Below, piece after piece: positions 32,187 to 40,348 of a stretch of 64,000 nucleotides of DNA. This DNA comes from Variovorax paradoxus. GTDB lineage: Bacteria; Pseudomonadota; Gammaproteobacteria; Burkholderiales; Burkholderiaceae_C. The stretch spans positions 1,488,001-1,552,000 of the forward strand of contig NZ_CP123990.1 in NCBI RefSeq assembly GCF_029919115.1. The letters run 5' to 3'. Each line of letters starts with the position of its first letter. Positions within the stretch are counted from its first letter, which is position 1. Made by a program: the position numbers and the translations under genes. Under the pieces are notes generated by a model. The model ran no database searches, was not told the origin of the DNA, and saw nothing but the letters and a program-made list of their open reading frames with translations.

Positions 32187-33197
32187 ATGCTGAACTCTGT
32201 TCCCCAAAACCAAGCCATCTTTATTGGCGCTTCCGTAGGCGGCGTCTATGCAATGCTCGATCTGGTCGCTGAATTGCCGGCCGACTTTCCCGCGCCGATT
32301 TTCTTCGTGCAGCACATCGGCGCCCACCGCAGCCACCTTGCGTCCCTGCTCAACGACCGCGGTCCGAACCGCGCCGTCGAGGCAAAGCAGGGCGACGTGG
32401 CCGCACCCGGCACCATCTACATCGCACCGCCCGACCACCACATGCTGCTCGAGGGCGGCGTGGTTCGCCTGACCCGCGGACCCAAGGAACACCATGCCCG
32501 CCCCGCCATCGACCCGTTGTTCCGTTCCGCCGCGCTGGATTGCGGCCCGCGCGCCGTTGGCGTGGTTCTTACCGGCAGGCTCGACGACGGCAGCGCCGGC
32601 CTGCGTGCCATCAAGGACTGCGGCGGCATTGCCGTCGTGCAGGACCCGGCCGAAGCGCATGAGCCCAGCATGCCGCAAAGCGCGATGGCGGCGGTGCAGG
32701 TGGACCACGTCGTCGCGTTGCGCGGCATGGGCAAGCTCCTGTTCCAGTTGGCGCAACCGAGGCCCGACCTGCCGGCCTTCGAAGCGCCTGCCGCGCTGCG
32801 CCGCGAATATGCCGTGGGTCTTGGAGACCGCACCGTGGAAAACCTGAAGGTGATCGGCGAGCCCTCCATGTTCAGCTGCCCCGACTGCGGGGGCGTGCTG
32901 TTCGAGCTGCACGACAAGCACCCGGTGCGCTACCGCTGTCACACGGGCCACGCCTTCAGCGCACGCAGTCTTGCGGCCACGCAGGAAGAGGTGACCGACG
33001 CCGCGCTGTGGACCAGCCTGCGCGCCATGCAGGAGAAGGAAGCCATGCTGCGGCGGCTGGCCGAGGTCCAGAAGGCGGACGGCGTCGGCAACGCCGAGAA
33101 CTCGCTGCGCGAAGCCGACGAGCTCGCGGCGGTGAGCGCCGCATTGCGCAAGCTCACCGTGAGAGCGCCCAGCCCGGCCAGTTTCGACGCGAGCTGA
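32187..33197 (+). CDS. CheB-type protein-glutamate methylesterase with zinc-ribbon-like tail
   Basis: This 336-residue protein has a CheB catalytic domain with Ser16 (GASVGG), His43 (FVQHIG) and Asp in TGRLDDGSAG, so the triad is complete. There is no receiver domain. The C-terminal part adds a CPDC...CHTGH cluster (FSCPDCGGVLFELHD...YRCHTGHAF) suggesting metal binding, then a helix. Such stand-alone CheB proteins accompany CheB/CheR hybrid kinases. The partner substrate is unknown as no receptor gene is seen. It has its own sigma-54-type promoter. Confidence 0.86.
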   Translation: MLNSVPQNQAIFIGASVGGVYAMLDLVAELPADFPAPIFFVQHIGAHRSHLASLLNDRGPNRAVEAKQGDVAAPGTIYIAPPDHHMLLEGGVVRLTRGPKEHHARPAIDPLFRSAALDCGPRAVGVVLTGRLDDGSAGLRAIKDCGGIAVVQDPAEAHEPSMPQSAMAAVQVDHVVALRGMGKLLFQLAQPRPDLPAFEAPAALRREYAVGLGDRTVENLKVIGEPSMFSCPDCGGVLFELHDKHPVRYRCHTGHAFSARSLAATQEEVTDAALWTSLRAMQEKEAMLRRLAEVQKADGVGNAENSLREADELAAVSAALRKLTVRAPSPASFDAS

Positions 33198-33215
33198 GCG
33201 GTTCAGGCACGCGCG

Positions 33216-34145
33216 CTACTTCTTCGGCATTGCCGGCCCGTTGGCGCCGTTGGCGCCGTCGGCCAGCGCCGGGCCTTCGCCCATGCCCAGCTCCGCGCCC
33301 GTGAGCGGATCGCCGTCGGGGCGCGACTGCGTGCGCGCCGCCATCTGCTGCAGCACCGGTGCATCCGCATCGCTGAGCTCCACCGTGGCCAGGCCGTCGC
33401 CGCCGTCCACCGGCCCCGACTCTTGCGTGACGGGCACGAAGTCCCACCGCTCGCCCTGGTTCCAGGGGCCGCGCAGGTCCGCATCGCTCTTGGACATGCG
33501 GAAGTACACGTTGGTGAAGCGCGGGTCGCCGGGCAGCTTGCCCGGCGGGAAGTTGGGCTCGATGGAATACAGCGCCTTCTCGAAAGACTTCTGGTGCGCG
33601 ATCTCGCGCGTCATCAGGAAGGTCAGCGCGTCCTTCACGCCCGGATCGTCGGTGAGGTTGATGAGGCGTTCGTACACGATCTTGGCGCGCGCCTCGGCCG
33701 CGATGTTGGAGCGCAGGTCCGCCGTGGGCTCGCCGATGGTGTCGATGTAGGCGGCCGTCCATGGCACGCCGGCCGAGTTGACCAGCGGCGGGCCGCCGCC
33801 GTAGAGCACCTGCGTGATGTGGCTGTCGTTGCCCGCGCCGGTGATGGTGCGGTACATCTCGCCTTGCTCTTCCACGCCTTCGGCCAGCCGCCCCTTCGCA
33901 CCCTTGTTGAGCATGCCGACGATGGTGCCGATGATCTCGAGGTGGCTCAGCTCTTCGGTCGAGATGTCGAACAGCATGTCCTTTCGCCCGGGGTCGTCGT
34001 CGCCGAGCGCCTGGGTGAAGTAGCGGCATGCCGCGGCCAGCTCGCCTTGCGGGCCGCCGAACTGCTCGAGCATGAGGTTGGCGAGGCCGGGATTGGTCTC
34101 GCTCACGCGTACCGTGTATTGCAGTCGCTTGTTGTGAGAAAACAT
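33216..34145 (-). CDS. Manganese catalase
   Basis: The 309-residue ferritin-like enzyme disproportionates hydrogen peroxide at a dimanganese site. The ligand helices are visible: GPQGELAAACRYFTQAL, STEELSHLEIIGTIV, AEARAKIVYERL and MTREIAHQKSFEKAL. Length and C-terminal extension are normal for the family. AAGGAG precedes the ATG at 34145. A sigma-54-type promoter lies at 34225-34238, divergent from the DUF892 gene. It fits peroxide defence in the stress region. Confidence 0.92.
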   Translation of the reverse strand: MFSHNKRLQYTVRVSETNPGLANLMLEQFGGPQGELAAACRYFTQALGDDDPGRKDMLFDISTEELSHLEIIGTIVGMLNKGAKGRLAEGVEEQGEMYRTITGAGNDSHITQVLYGGGPPLVNSAGVPWTAAYIDTIGEPTADLRSNIAAEARAKIVYERLINLTDDPGVKDALTFLMTREIAHQKSFEKALYSIEPNFPPGKLPGDPRFTNVYFRMSKSDADLRGPWNQGERWDFVPVTQESGPVDGGDGLATVELSDADAPVLQQMAARTQSRPDGDPLTGAELGMGEGPALADGANGANGPAMPKK

Positions 34146-34224
34146 GGGGACTCCTTGCGTTGGTTGGGTCTGGGTCTGTTGAACGAACGGCCGCGCCCTT
34201 CGGCACCACCGCGCTTTTCTTGCG

Positions 34225-34238
34225 GCAAGCGGCGTGCC
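34225..34238 (-). promoter_or_regulatory. Sigma-54 -24/-12 promoter of the Mn-catalase gene
   Basis: GGCACGCCGCTTGC on the minus strand is identical to the CheB gene's element. The start is near 34214, 69 bp before the ATG. The site is quasi-palindromic, so the plus strand also reads GG-N10-GC (34224-34237), but with GTGC at -12. Confidence 0.73.
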
Positions 34239-34356
34239 CCCCACGCGTGCGGCAAAGACTGACAAGGCGTTGCGAAGCAGCCTTGCTTGGCCCCTTTGCA
34301 CGCACCACAAACATCGGCCTTGTTTCTTCCACCAACTCGTTTTTTCAGGAACCAAC

Positions 34357-34854
34357 ATGCCCGTCAAAAGCCTCTCCGATCTTTTCATCCACGAGCTCTC
34401 CGACACCTACAGCGCAGAAAAGCAGATGACGCGCTCGCTGCCCAAGCTGGCCCGCGCCGCCACCGACGAGGGCCTGGCCTCGGCCTTCGAAACGCACCTG
34501 GAAGAGACGCGCGGCCAGGTCGAGCGCATCGAACAGATTGCCGAGCTGCTGCAGATCAAGATCAAGCGCATCAAGTGCGAAGGCATGGCCGGCCTGGTCG
34601 AGGAAGGCGATTCGCTGATCGATCAGATCGAGAAGGGCCCGGTGCTCGACGCCGCCTTGATCGGCGCGGCGCGCAAGGTGGAGCACTACGAGATCGCGGG
34701 CTACAACTCGCTGTGCACGCTGGCCAAGAAACTCGGGCACACAGAAGCCGTGTCGCTGCTCGAAGCCTCGCTGGCCGAGGAAACCGCCACGGACGGCAAG
34801 CTCAGCGCGCTGGCCGAGGCGCAGGCCATGGAAGAGGCCATTGCCGAGGAGTGA
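34357..34854 (+). CDS. DUF892/YciE-like ferritin-family stress protein
   Basis: This 165-residue four-helix protein has the DUF892 pattern (LFIHELSDTYSAEKQMTRSLPKLARAA, HLEETRGQVERIEQI, and a C-terminal HTEAVSLLEASLAEETATDGKL), with the Glu and His residues spaced like ferritin-like metal ligands. Relatives such as YciE are induced by osmotic and stationary stress. No clear sigma-54 promoter is seen on its strand, though the catalase element is partly symmetric. It sits between catalase and the KGG protein. Confidence 0.87.
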   Translation: MPVKSLSDLFIHELSDTYSAEKQMTRSLPKLARAATDEGLASAFETHLEETRGQVERIEQIAELLQIKIKRIKCEGMAGLVEEGDSLIDQIEKGPVLDAALIGAARKVEHYEIAGYNSLCTLAKKLGHTEAVSLLEASLAEETATDGKLSALAEAQAMEEAIAEE

Positions 34855-34896
34855 GCCAGGAGCCCGCTTTCCTGCCCGCAACCCGCCGTAGAGGCG

Positions 34897-34910
34897 GGCA
34901 CGCCGTTTGC
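34897..34910 (+). promoter_or_regulatory. Sigma-54 -24/-12 promoter of the KGG protein gene
   Basis: GGCACGCCGTTTGC matches the consensus. The predicted start is near 34922, 58 bp before the ATG at 34980. Confidence 0.73.
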
Positions 34911-34979
34911 CCCATGTGAGGTCGGCGCGCAACGGTTGCGCGCACAGGCCCGCACTGTGTTCGCGGAGCGAAGGAAAGC

Positions 34980-35198
34980 ATGTCAATGAACGATCAAGAA
35001 GGGCGCATTCGCAGCCGGCGCGGCTTTGCAGGAATGGACCCCGAACGCCAGAGAGAGATCGCCAGGAAGGGCGGGCGCACCGCCCACGAACTGGGGCTCG
35101 CCCATGAATTCACCCCCGAGGAAGCCCGCAATGCGAGGGCCAAGAGCCTGAGCGCGCGGGCGCAGGGAGCCGCCGCGGCCACGCCGCAGCAGGAGTAA
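34980..35198 (+). CDS. KGG domain stress-induced protein (GsiB/con-10-like)
   Basis: The 72-residue hydrophilic protein has the KGG repeat (GFAGMDPERQREIARKGG) and the follow-on AHELGLAHEFTPEEARNARAKS. It resembles stress or desiccation proteins of the GsiB/con-10 type, intrinsically disordered and LEA-like. AAGGA precedes the ATG at 34980. The upstream sigma-54-type promoter assigns it to the RpoN2 regulon. Confidence 0.87.
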   Translation: MSMNDQEGRIRSRRGFAGMDPERQREIARKGGRTAHELGLAHEFTPEEARNARAKSLSARAQGAAAATPQQE

Positions 35199-35224
35199 GT
35201 AGATTAGATAGCGGACCGCCGCGG

Positions 35225-35812
35225 TCAGGCGATTGCAGCGCGCAGGGCGGCGGGCTCGAAGGTCCTTGCAAGCACGGCATCGAACCCGGCGATTCCACCC
35301 TTGTCCTGCTGGTCTTGCGCCAGCGGTGAACCCCACACGGCCACCATGCGGCCTTCGAAGCCGGCGTCTCGCGCGCGCCGGCCCATCGCCAGCCCCGAGC
35401 CGGTCGAGGTCCGCACGTCGACCACCGCGATTTCAGGCGCTCGCTTCATGAGGACGTTGTAGCCGCCGTCGCTGCTTGCGGCAAGGTCGACCTTGTAGCC
35501 CGCGTCCGAAAGAAGCCCACTCAGCACCGCCAGCAGCTTGGCATCGTCCGACACCACCAGTGCTCGGCCGGGTTCGCCTGCGGCCCGCTGCGCGTGGACG
35601 ACGAGTTCGCTCATCCGGGCCGAGAGCTGGCGGACCTGCCTCGACACCACGACCGCCGCTTCGTGCAGCACGTCGTGCGGAAGTTCGACCCGGGCGAGCA
35701 CCTCGCTCGCGGACGAGATCGCGGCCAGCGCATTGCGCGCGTCGTGCACGCAGCGGCTCAGATCCTTCGAGTCGTCGACCATGGAAGATTGGGACATGTG
35801 AATCTGGAACAT
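35225..35812 (-). CDS. Histidine-helix plus receiver-like signalling protein
   Basis: The 195-residue protein joins a kinase-type dimerisation helix (CVHDARNALAAISSASEVL, His as potential phosphoacceptor) to a receiver-like domain (ALVVSDDAKLLAVL; VVDVRTSTGSG with the Asp; the usual Lys before Pro is replaced, ARTFEP). No ATPase domain is present. It recalls the small kinase-like protein at 25196. The start is uncertain: 35812 or 35797, since the predicted transcript begins near 35821. A TTG at 35884 inside the hexamer repeat is unlikely. Confidence 0.72.
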   Translation of the reverse strand: MFQIHMSQSSMVDDSKDLSRCVHDARNALAAISSASEVLARVELPHDVLHEAAVVVSRQVRQLSARMSELVVHAQRAAGEPGRALVVSDDAKLLAVLSGLLSDAGYKVDLAASSDGGYNVLMKRAPEIAVVDVRTSTGSGLAMGRRARDAGFEGRMVAVWGSPLAQDQQDKGGIAGFDAVLARTFEPAALRAAIA

Positions 35813-35832
35813 TGAAGGCGACACTTTCCATG

Positions 35833-35846
35833 GCATACGGCGTGCC
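35833..35846 (-). promoter_or_regulatory. Probable sigma-54 -24/-12 promoter
   Basis: GGCACGCCGTATGC on the minus strand matches the local consensus except ATGC for TTGC at -12. It is directly upstream of the histidine-helix/receiver gene and just downstream of the hexamer repeats. Confidence 0.6.
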
Positions 35847-35854
35847 CGGCGCGA

Positions 35855-35884
35855 GGGCAAGGGCAAGGGCAAGGGCAAGGGCAA
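35855..35884. repeat. Five tandem copies of the hexamer GGGCAA
   Basis: Five perfect GGGCAA units (35855-35884) are followed by a partial sixth. They lie immediately upstream of the -24 element of the minus-strand gene starting at 35812. Copy number could vary by slippage and shift spacing to upstream activator sites. Confidence 0.85.
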
Positions 35885-36053
35885 GGGCCGCCGCGCGTTC
35901 CGCTATTTGCCGCAAGTTTTGCCGGCACGCAAGGCTCGGTATGCGGCTTACAGCGGCCTCGGCGCCAGGACGACAAGGTGCGCCGCGGTGTCGGCCATCA
36001 TGAATCGCAAGCCCGCTGTGCAATGCCGCCGAGCAGGTATCCAGGAGTAAAGA

Positions 36054-36290
36054 ATGACCCGTCCTCCCGAACAATCGCCCGTGAACATCGACCAGAACCG
36101 CGCCGTGGGGCAAGACAGCCCTGAAGAGGGAAGCGAGATCGGCCGCGAGGCGAACAAGCGCCACGGCTATCCGGGCTCGCGCGACATCGGCACCAATGCC
36201 TCGCAAAGCATGCAGGTGGGCGAGAAGCCTCCGCCGAGAGATGCGCCAAAACCGCACAAGGGCGAAACCAATCCGGACGCGCGCCGCTAG
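36054..36290 (+). CDS. Hypothetical hydrophilic protein
   Basis: This 78-residue protein is rich in Pro, Glu, Asn and Arg and is predicted to be disordered, a composition seen in small stress proteins. No domain is recognised. An AGGAG site precedes the ATG at 36054. A weak sigma-54-like element (GGTATGCGGCTTAC, 35938-35951) lies about 103 bp upstream but lacks the -12 GC. Confidence 0.62.
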   Translation: MTRPPEQSPVNIDQNRAVGQDSPEEGSEIGREANKRHGYPGSRDIGTNASQSMQVGEKPPPRDAPKPHKGETNPDARR

Positions 36291-36311
36291 GGCGCACTGG
36301 CAACCCCTGGG

Positions 36312-37211
36312 TCAGCCGACCACGGCCTCCAGGAATTCGATCAGCGCCTTCGACGGATCGTCCCGCGCCAGCGGGATCATCTCGATGCCCCACTGCGCGA
36401 GCACGGCCTGCTGCACCTCGTTGGCCGAGGGCGAGAAAAGGTACGAAACCGGCTGCGCCACGTCGGGCACCGACTGCTTCCACAGCCGCGAGAGCTTGTA
36501 GAACAGGTAGCGGATGTTCACGTCCGCGAGGCTGTAGCCGATGAAGACCACCGAGCGCCCGAGCACGTCGGCGCGCAGCTTGATGTCCAGCGGCGACTCG
36601 AAGTCAAGCCGGGCGAAGTAGCTGCTTTCGTCGAGCACGATGGAGGCGTCGTCCTCCAGGTCGCCGTGGAACTTGATGATCTGCGTGACGCCGGGGTGCA
36701 GCTTGGCAAGGTCGGCAACGCTCACGATCTTGGTGTACTTCACCTTGTGGTGCTCGAAAGCGGTCTCCAGCCAGCGGTCGTAGTTGGTGGTGTAGATGAT
36801 CGGGAAGCGGCCCTTGGCCAGCAGCTCATGGATGCGCGAGCTTTCCACCCGAACGTCGCCGCTGTGCCACTCGCGGTCCATCCAGCTGCGCAGCGGGCCG
36901 ATGCTGCCATGCCGAAGGCGGAAGTATTCGGCCAGCGTCAAATAGCCCCCCTTGTCGCCGAAGGAGTGCGCATCGATGCCGAGCTCGCGTGCCATGTGCT
37001 CGATGAGCGCCGACCACGGCGGCAGGCCCAGCCCCATCGAGATGCCCGCGCCCACGAACAGCACGACCTTGCCGCGCCGGTGGGCTTCGCGCAGCTGGGC
37101 GAGCTTTTCGTCGTCGGGCTTTTGCACCGCGATGCGCAGCGCCGCGGCCCGCGGCTTCGAGCGGGACTTTGAGCGCTTGGCGGTGCGTCGCGAAGGCGCG
37201 GTAGAACCCAT
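36312..37211 (-). CDS. SIR2-like NAD-binding family protein
   Basis: The 299-residue protein matches the SIR2_2 group rather than classical deacetylases. It has a basic N-terminus, then VVLFVGAGISMGLGLPPW (NAD loop), the TTNYDRWLE motif (Asn-Tyr-Asp) and FHGDLED with the catalytic-type His, and a C-terminal GYSLADVNIRYLFYKL. It lacks the Cys4 zinc site. Related domains hydrolyse NAD+ in anti-phage systems (for example Thoeris ThsA and SIR2-HerA), but members without a defence partner are also widespread. No partner nuclease, TIR or ATPase gene adjoins it. Confidence 0.8.
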   Translation of the reverse strand: MGSTAPSRRTAKRSKSRSKPRAAALRIAVQKPDDEKLAQLREAHRRGKVVLFVGAGISMGLGLPPWSALIEHMARELGIDAHSFGDKGGYLTLAEYFRLRHGSIGPLRSWMDREWHSGDVRVESSRIHELLAKGRFPIIYTTNYDRWLETAFEHHKVKYTKIVSVADLAKLHPGVTQIIKFHGDLEDDASIVLDESSYFARLDFESPLDIKLRADVLGRSVVFIGYSLADVNIRYLFYKLSRLWKQSVPDVAQPVSYLFSPSANEVQQAVLAQWGIEMIPLARDDPSKALIEFLEAVVG

Positions 37212-37373
37212 GGAAAGACGAATACGTTGTGAAAGGCACATGCAGCATGCCGGTGCGGAGCGCCGCCGCCTGTGGGCGCTATCCGACGGGGCCTGTGGGC
37301 GTCTGCTGGCGCGGTGCCTTTGCATGCAGCAGATGCTTGCTGCCGTGTTCCACTTTTTACGGGGCAGACAGGC

Positions 37374-37631
37374 ATGAACAAGGATTCGGTCAAGCAGATC
37401 CGGCCCGGAGCGTTCTCGGAGTCGGTCGCGGGCGAAGAAGACCCGGGCGCATCGGTGGACCTGGTGCAGCCCCCGCCGATGCAGCCCGGCGACGAGGCTC
37501 CGCCCGGCGCTCCCGGTACCGGCGAAACCGTGTGCCGCCTGTGCGGCGGCAGCGGGCGCCGTAACAGCGGCGAAAGCTGCCCCGAGTGCGGCGGCACGGG
37601 CAAGGTGAACGTGGGCGTTGGCGGCGGGTGA
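37374..37631 (+). CDS. Small DnaJ-type CxxCxGxG zinc-motif protein
   Basis: The 85-residue protein has a Pro/Gly/Ala-rich N-terminal half and two CxxC pairs (CRLCGGSGR and CPECGGTGK) that form a single DnaJ-like zinc module. No J domain is present. Such proteins are usually hypothetical; a redox or folding role is inferred. It is isolated between divergent SIR2 and convergent FrhB-like genes. Confidence 0.72.
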   Translation: MNKDSVKQIRPGAFSESVAGEEDPGASVDLVQPPPMQPGDEAPPGAPGTGETVCRLCGGSGRRNSGESCPECGGTGKVNVGVGGG

Positions 37632-37648
37632 TCGAGAGGCCGCGGGCT

Positions 37649-39079
37649 TCAGCCGCCCCGGTCGTCCGGCGCCAGCCGGGCCACCCAGGAGCCGATGCGC
37701 CCCCGTGAATAGGCCAGTGCGTGGTAGAGCGACAGCGCACCGCGCGCCCAGTGCACGTAGAGCGAACGGCCGCCCGCCCGTCGCGTGGCCGCGAACAGCT
37801 GCCGACTCCATCGGGTGATGGCGGCGCGCATGCGGTAGATGAGCTTTCGGCGCCAGGGCAACGTCCGGCCGGGGCGCACCCGCTTGACGGGCTGCAGAAC
37901 GCCTCCCCTCCAGCCGCGCCGCTGCCAGCTGAGGCGATAGGCCAGGCCTTCGCGCCGCTGGCGAAAACCCGCGGCCTGCGTTTGCGCAAGAAACGCCGCA
38001 TCGACCGGCGTCAGTTGCAGGCGCCCAGCGGCCATGGCGCTGGCAACGAGTTCGTGCAGCACCGGCGAGCGAACGATCACCACGTTGGTTCCGCGGCCGT
38101 CCGACGCGTAGGGCTCCACCCATGCATCGCCGAAGGAGATGTCCGCCGTTTCCGAAACCACGTCGTCGCAGAAATTGCAGGCCTCGTTCTGGAAGAAGCC
38201 CGATCCCCAGTCGCCCTCCGCCAGGTGGAACCAGTCGCGCTGCACGCTGCGGCCGTCGCGCAGCACGAACTGCGCGGTGTACCAGTTGGCGGGCCGCCGC
38301 TCGTTTTTCAGCCGGTATTCCACGCTGCGGATGTCCGCGACGTTCACGCCCATCTGGTAGGCGAAGCTCTCGACCAGGCGCGCGCTCTTCATGTGGCCGC
38401 AAACCAGGCCCAGCGTGAATGCAAGGCGCTCGCGCATCAGCGGGTCTTCGCGCCGCAGCAGCTGCACGGCCTTGATGAAGCAGGGCACGCCGACCACGGC
38501 ATAGCGGCCCGGAACGGCGCGAATCGTCTCGAGCACTTCCGACATTTCGACCGGGTAGTAGCGCGACTTGGCGCCGGTGCCGATCTCCTCGGGCGTGCGC
38601 GACAGGCCGTAGCGAAAGAAGCGGTCGCCACCGGACGGCAGCACATGGGCCACCGCATCGACCAAGCCCGCACGCAGCAGCTCCGCGGCGGTCCAGCTGA
38701 CCATGCCGCCGGAACTGCCTTGCGCGCGAAAGTCTGCTTCGTCGGCATGCCCCACGTAGGCACCGTCGAAGCGGCCCACCAGTGGATCGTCATGAACGGC
38801 ACCGGGGAACAGGTCGGCCGCGAGTTCGGTTTCGTTGCGCGCCGATGGAGAGAAAGGGCAGGTGCGAGAGAAGGCCGTGGGGCCCATGCGCAGCCACTCC
38901 GCGGGGCCCTGGGGCTTGAGCTCGCCATACCCGTCGAGCCGCATGAGGGGCGCCTCGCTGCCGGTCGCAGAGGGTGCCGGCTCCGCGCTGCGCGACTGCG
39001 CGACGCAGCTGCCGCACCCGATGCAAAGGCCCGAGCGCACGATGCTGGCGGGTGTCGGCTGCAGCCGCCGTTCATGCAT
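37649..39079 (-). CDS. FrhB-like iron-sulfur protein (F420 hydrogenase beta-subunit family)
   Basis: This 476-residue protein has CIGCGSC near the N-terminus, a later CPF, a central GVPCFIKAVQLL and a NFCDDVVSETADISFGDAW block, the hallmarks of the FrhB/FdhB family that binds flavin and Fe-S clusters. Bacterial members are often found next to polysaccharide pyruvyl transferases in exopolysaccharide clusters. It overlaps the upstream pyruvyl transferase gene by 8 bp and is transcribed with it. The final 100 residues are basic and less conserved. Confidence 0.85.
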   Translation of the reverse strand: MHERRLQPTPASIVRSGLCIGCGSCVAQSRSAEPAPSATGSEAPLMRLDGYGELKPQGPAEWLRMGPTAFSRTCPFSPSARNETELAADLFPGAVHDDPLVGRFDGAYVGHADEADFRAQGSSGGMVSWTAAELLRAGLVDAVAHVLPSGGDRFFRYGLSRTPEEIGTGAKSRYYPVEMSEVLETIRAVPGRYAVVGVPCFIKAVQLLRREDPLMRERLAFTLGLVCGHMKSARLVESFAYQMGVNVADIRSVEYRLKNERRPANWYTAQFVLRDGRSVQRDWFHLAEGDWGSGFFQNEACNFCDDVVSETADISFGDAWVEPYASDGRGTNVVIVRSPVLHELVASAMAAGRLQLTPVDAAFLAQTQAAGFRQRREGLAYRLSWQRRGWRGGVLQPVKRVRPGRTLPWRRKLIYRMRAAITRWSRQLFAATRRAGGRSLYVHWARGALSLYHALAYSRGRIGSWVARLAPDDRGG

Positions 39080-40178
39080 GGGCGCGCTCCCGTGCGGGCG
39101 CATCCGACTCCTCCCGCAGCGCTTGGTGGAGGAAGCCTGCCGACGAGGCACGCAGGGCCGCGATGCGAGCCTCGACCGAAGGCGCGAGCGGTTCGGACAA
39201 CACCGCGTCGCAGTGCGAAGCCGGCGTGCCGGCATCCGCCAAATGATGCTGCGCGCCGAGCGCAAACAGCAGGTCGCGGATCTTGATGGCGCGGTAGGCC
39301 GAGTCCTCGCAGAGAAACGGCTTGCGGTTTCGCAGCGCGAAGACGCAGCCGTGAAAGAAGTTGGTTGCCACCGCGTCCGCGTCGGCCATGAAGCGCGCGA
39401 AGTCTTCGGGGCCGGCGGTGAGCCACTGGGTGTCGGCCCAGTCGTTGCGGTAGCCGATGCTCACCAGGCGCATGTTGCGCTTGCGCGCCCACTCGCGCAT
39501 GCGCACCACGAACCAGTCGCTGAAGTTGTGGCCGTACACGGCCACATGGCGCGGCGCCTGCCCGCTCTTGCGGGGCCGATCGCCGGATGCCGGCGGCGCG
39601 AATTGCAGGCAAGGGTCGAGCACCAGTTCGGGTGTGTGCCCCAGTGCCTTGCCCAGCAGCGCGCGCGAGTTGGCGTCGCGCACCGACACGCTGTGAAATT
39701 TGTGCAGCATGCTTGCCCACTGTTGCAGCAAACCTTGCTCGGCCGGGTAGTTGCCGAAGCTCGCCGCATAGGCAACGAGCCGCCTGGTGCGGATCCGCTC
39801 GCCGAAGAAAAGCGGGCAGCGCCCATACCAGGGATGGGAGAGGTTCCACACCTCGTCGCTGCCGACCACCACCGCGTCGAACGCCTCCATGTCCTGCGGG
39901 TTCTCCAGCACAAATGGGCGCGAGAGCGGGAGCGAGGCGATCGACGCCAGGAACTTGCGTGTCTTGTGCGCATAGAGCTTGCGGTCCGCACCAGAGACCG
40001 GGGTGGGCAGCACCGGCTGAAGGGCGCAGCGCCATTCGGCCATGTTCACGCGGTGCGAGTGATGGTCGAGCAGCACGGCGCGGTGGCCCATGTTCCGAAG
40101 CGCTTCTGCCAGCAGGCGCGCCTGCCAGTACGAGCCGTAGTTGATGCAGCGATGAAAGGTGAGCACGCCGATGTTCAT
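39072..40178 (-). CDS. Polysaccharide pyruvyl transferase family protein
   Basis: The 368-residue protein begins INIGV-like (MNIGVLTFHRCINYGSYWQARLL), a standard start of the family that adds pyruvate ketals to glycan sugars. It has AVVVGSDEVWNL, a VRDANSRALLGKALG motif and NFFHGCVFALRNRKPF near the end. It pairs with the FrhB-like gene. An in-frame ATG at 40259 would add 27 residues with a weak site. The distance from the main glycan cluster (20 kb) leaves the substrate open. Confidence 0.85.
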   Translation of the reverse strand: MNIGVLTFHRCINYGSYWQARLLAEALRNMGHRAVLLDHHSHRVNMAEWRCALQPVLPTPVSGADRKLYAHKTRKFLASIASLPLSRPFVLENPQDMEAFDAVVVGSDEVWNLSHPWYGRCPLFFGERIRTRRLVAYAASFGNYPAEQGLLQQWASMLHKFHSVSVRDANSRALLGKALGHTPELVLDPCLQFAPPASGDRPRKSGQAPRHVAVYGHNFSDWFVVRMREWARKRNMRLVSIGYRNDWADTQWLTAGPEDFARFMADADAVATNFFHGCVFALRNRKPFLCEDSAYRAIKIRDLLFALGAQHHLADAGTPASHCDAVLSEPLAPSVEARIAALRASSAGFLHQALREESDAPARERAHA

Positions 40179-40348
40179 CGGCTGCGCTGCGGGAGGCGCC
40201 GGCGCATGGGCTGACGAATCGAAGGCAAGGACAAGGGAGGTGAGGGCGGGCGGTTGCATCGCTCCGAAGCTAGGCATTGCATCGCGAGCGACACGTCGGA
40301 CGACGTGCCGTCGGCCGGTGCGAGCACCCTGTGGCGATGGCAGTCGTC

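Noticed and set aside
34357..34854. DUF892 gene as a further member of the sigma-54 promoter set
   Set aside because: On its strand the only GG-N10-GC match (34224-34237) has GTGC at -12 and is the mirror of the catalase element, so it is not counted.
35938..35951. Sigma-54 promoter for the hydrophilic protein at 36054
   Set aside because: The -12 element reads TTAC rather than TTGC; too weak to count among the nine.
37649..39079. Genuine coenzyme F420 hydrogenase subunit
   Set aside because: No F420 biosynthesis or hydrogenase genes nearby; the pyruvyl transferase neighbour points to glycan modification.
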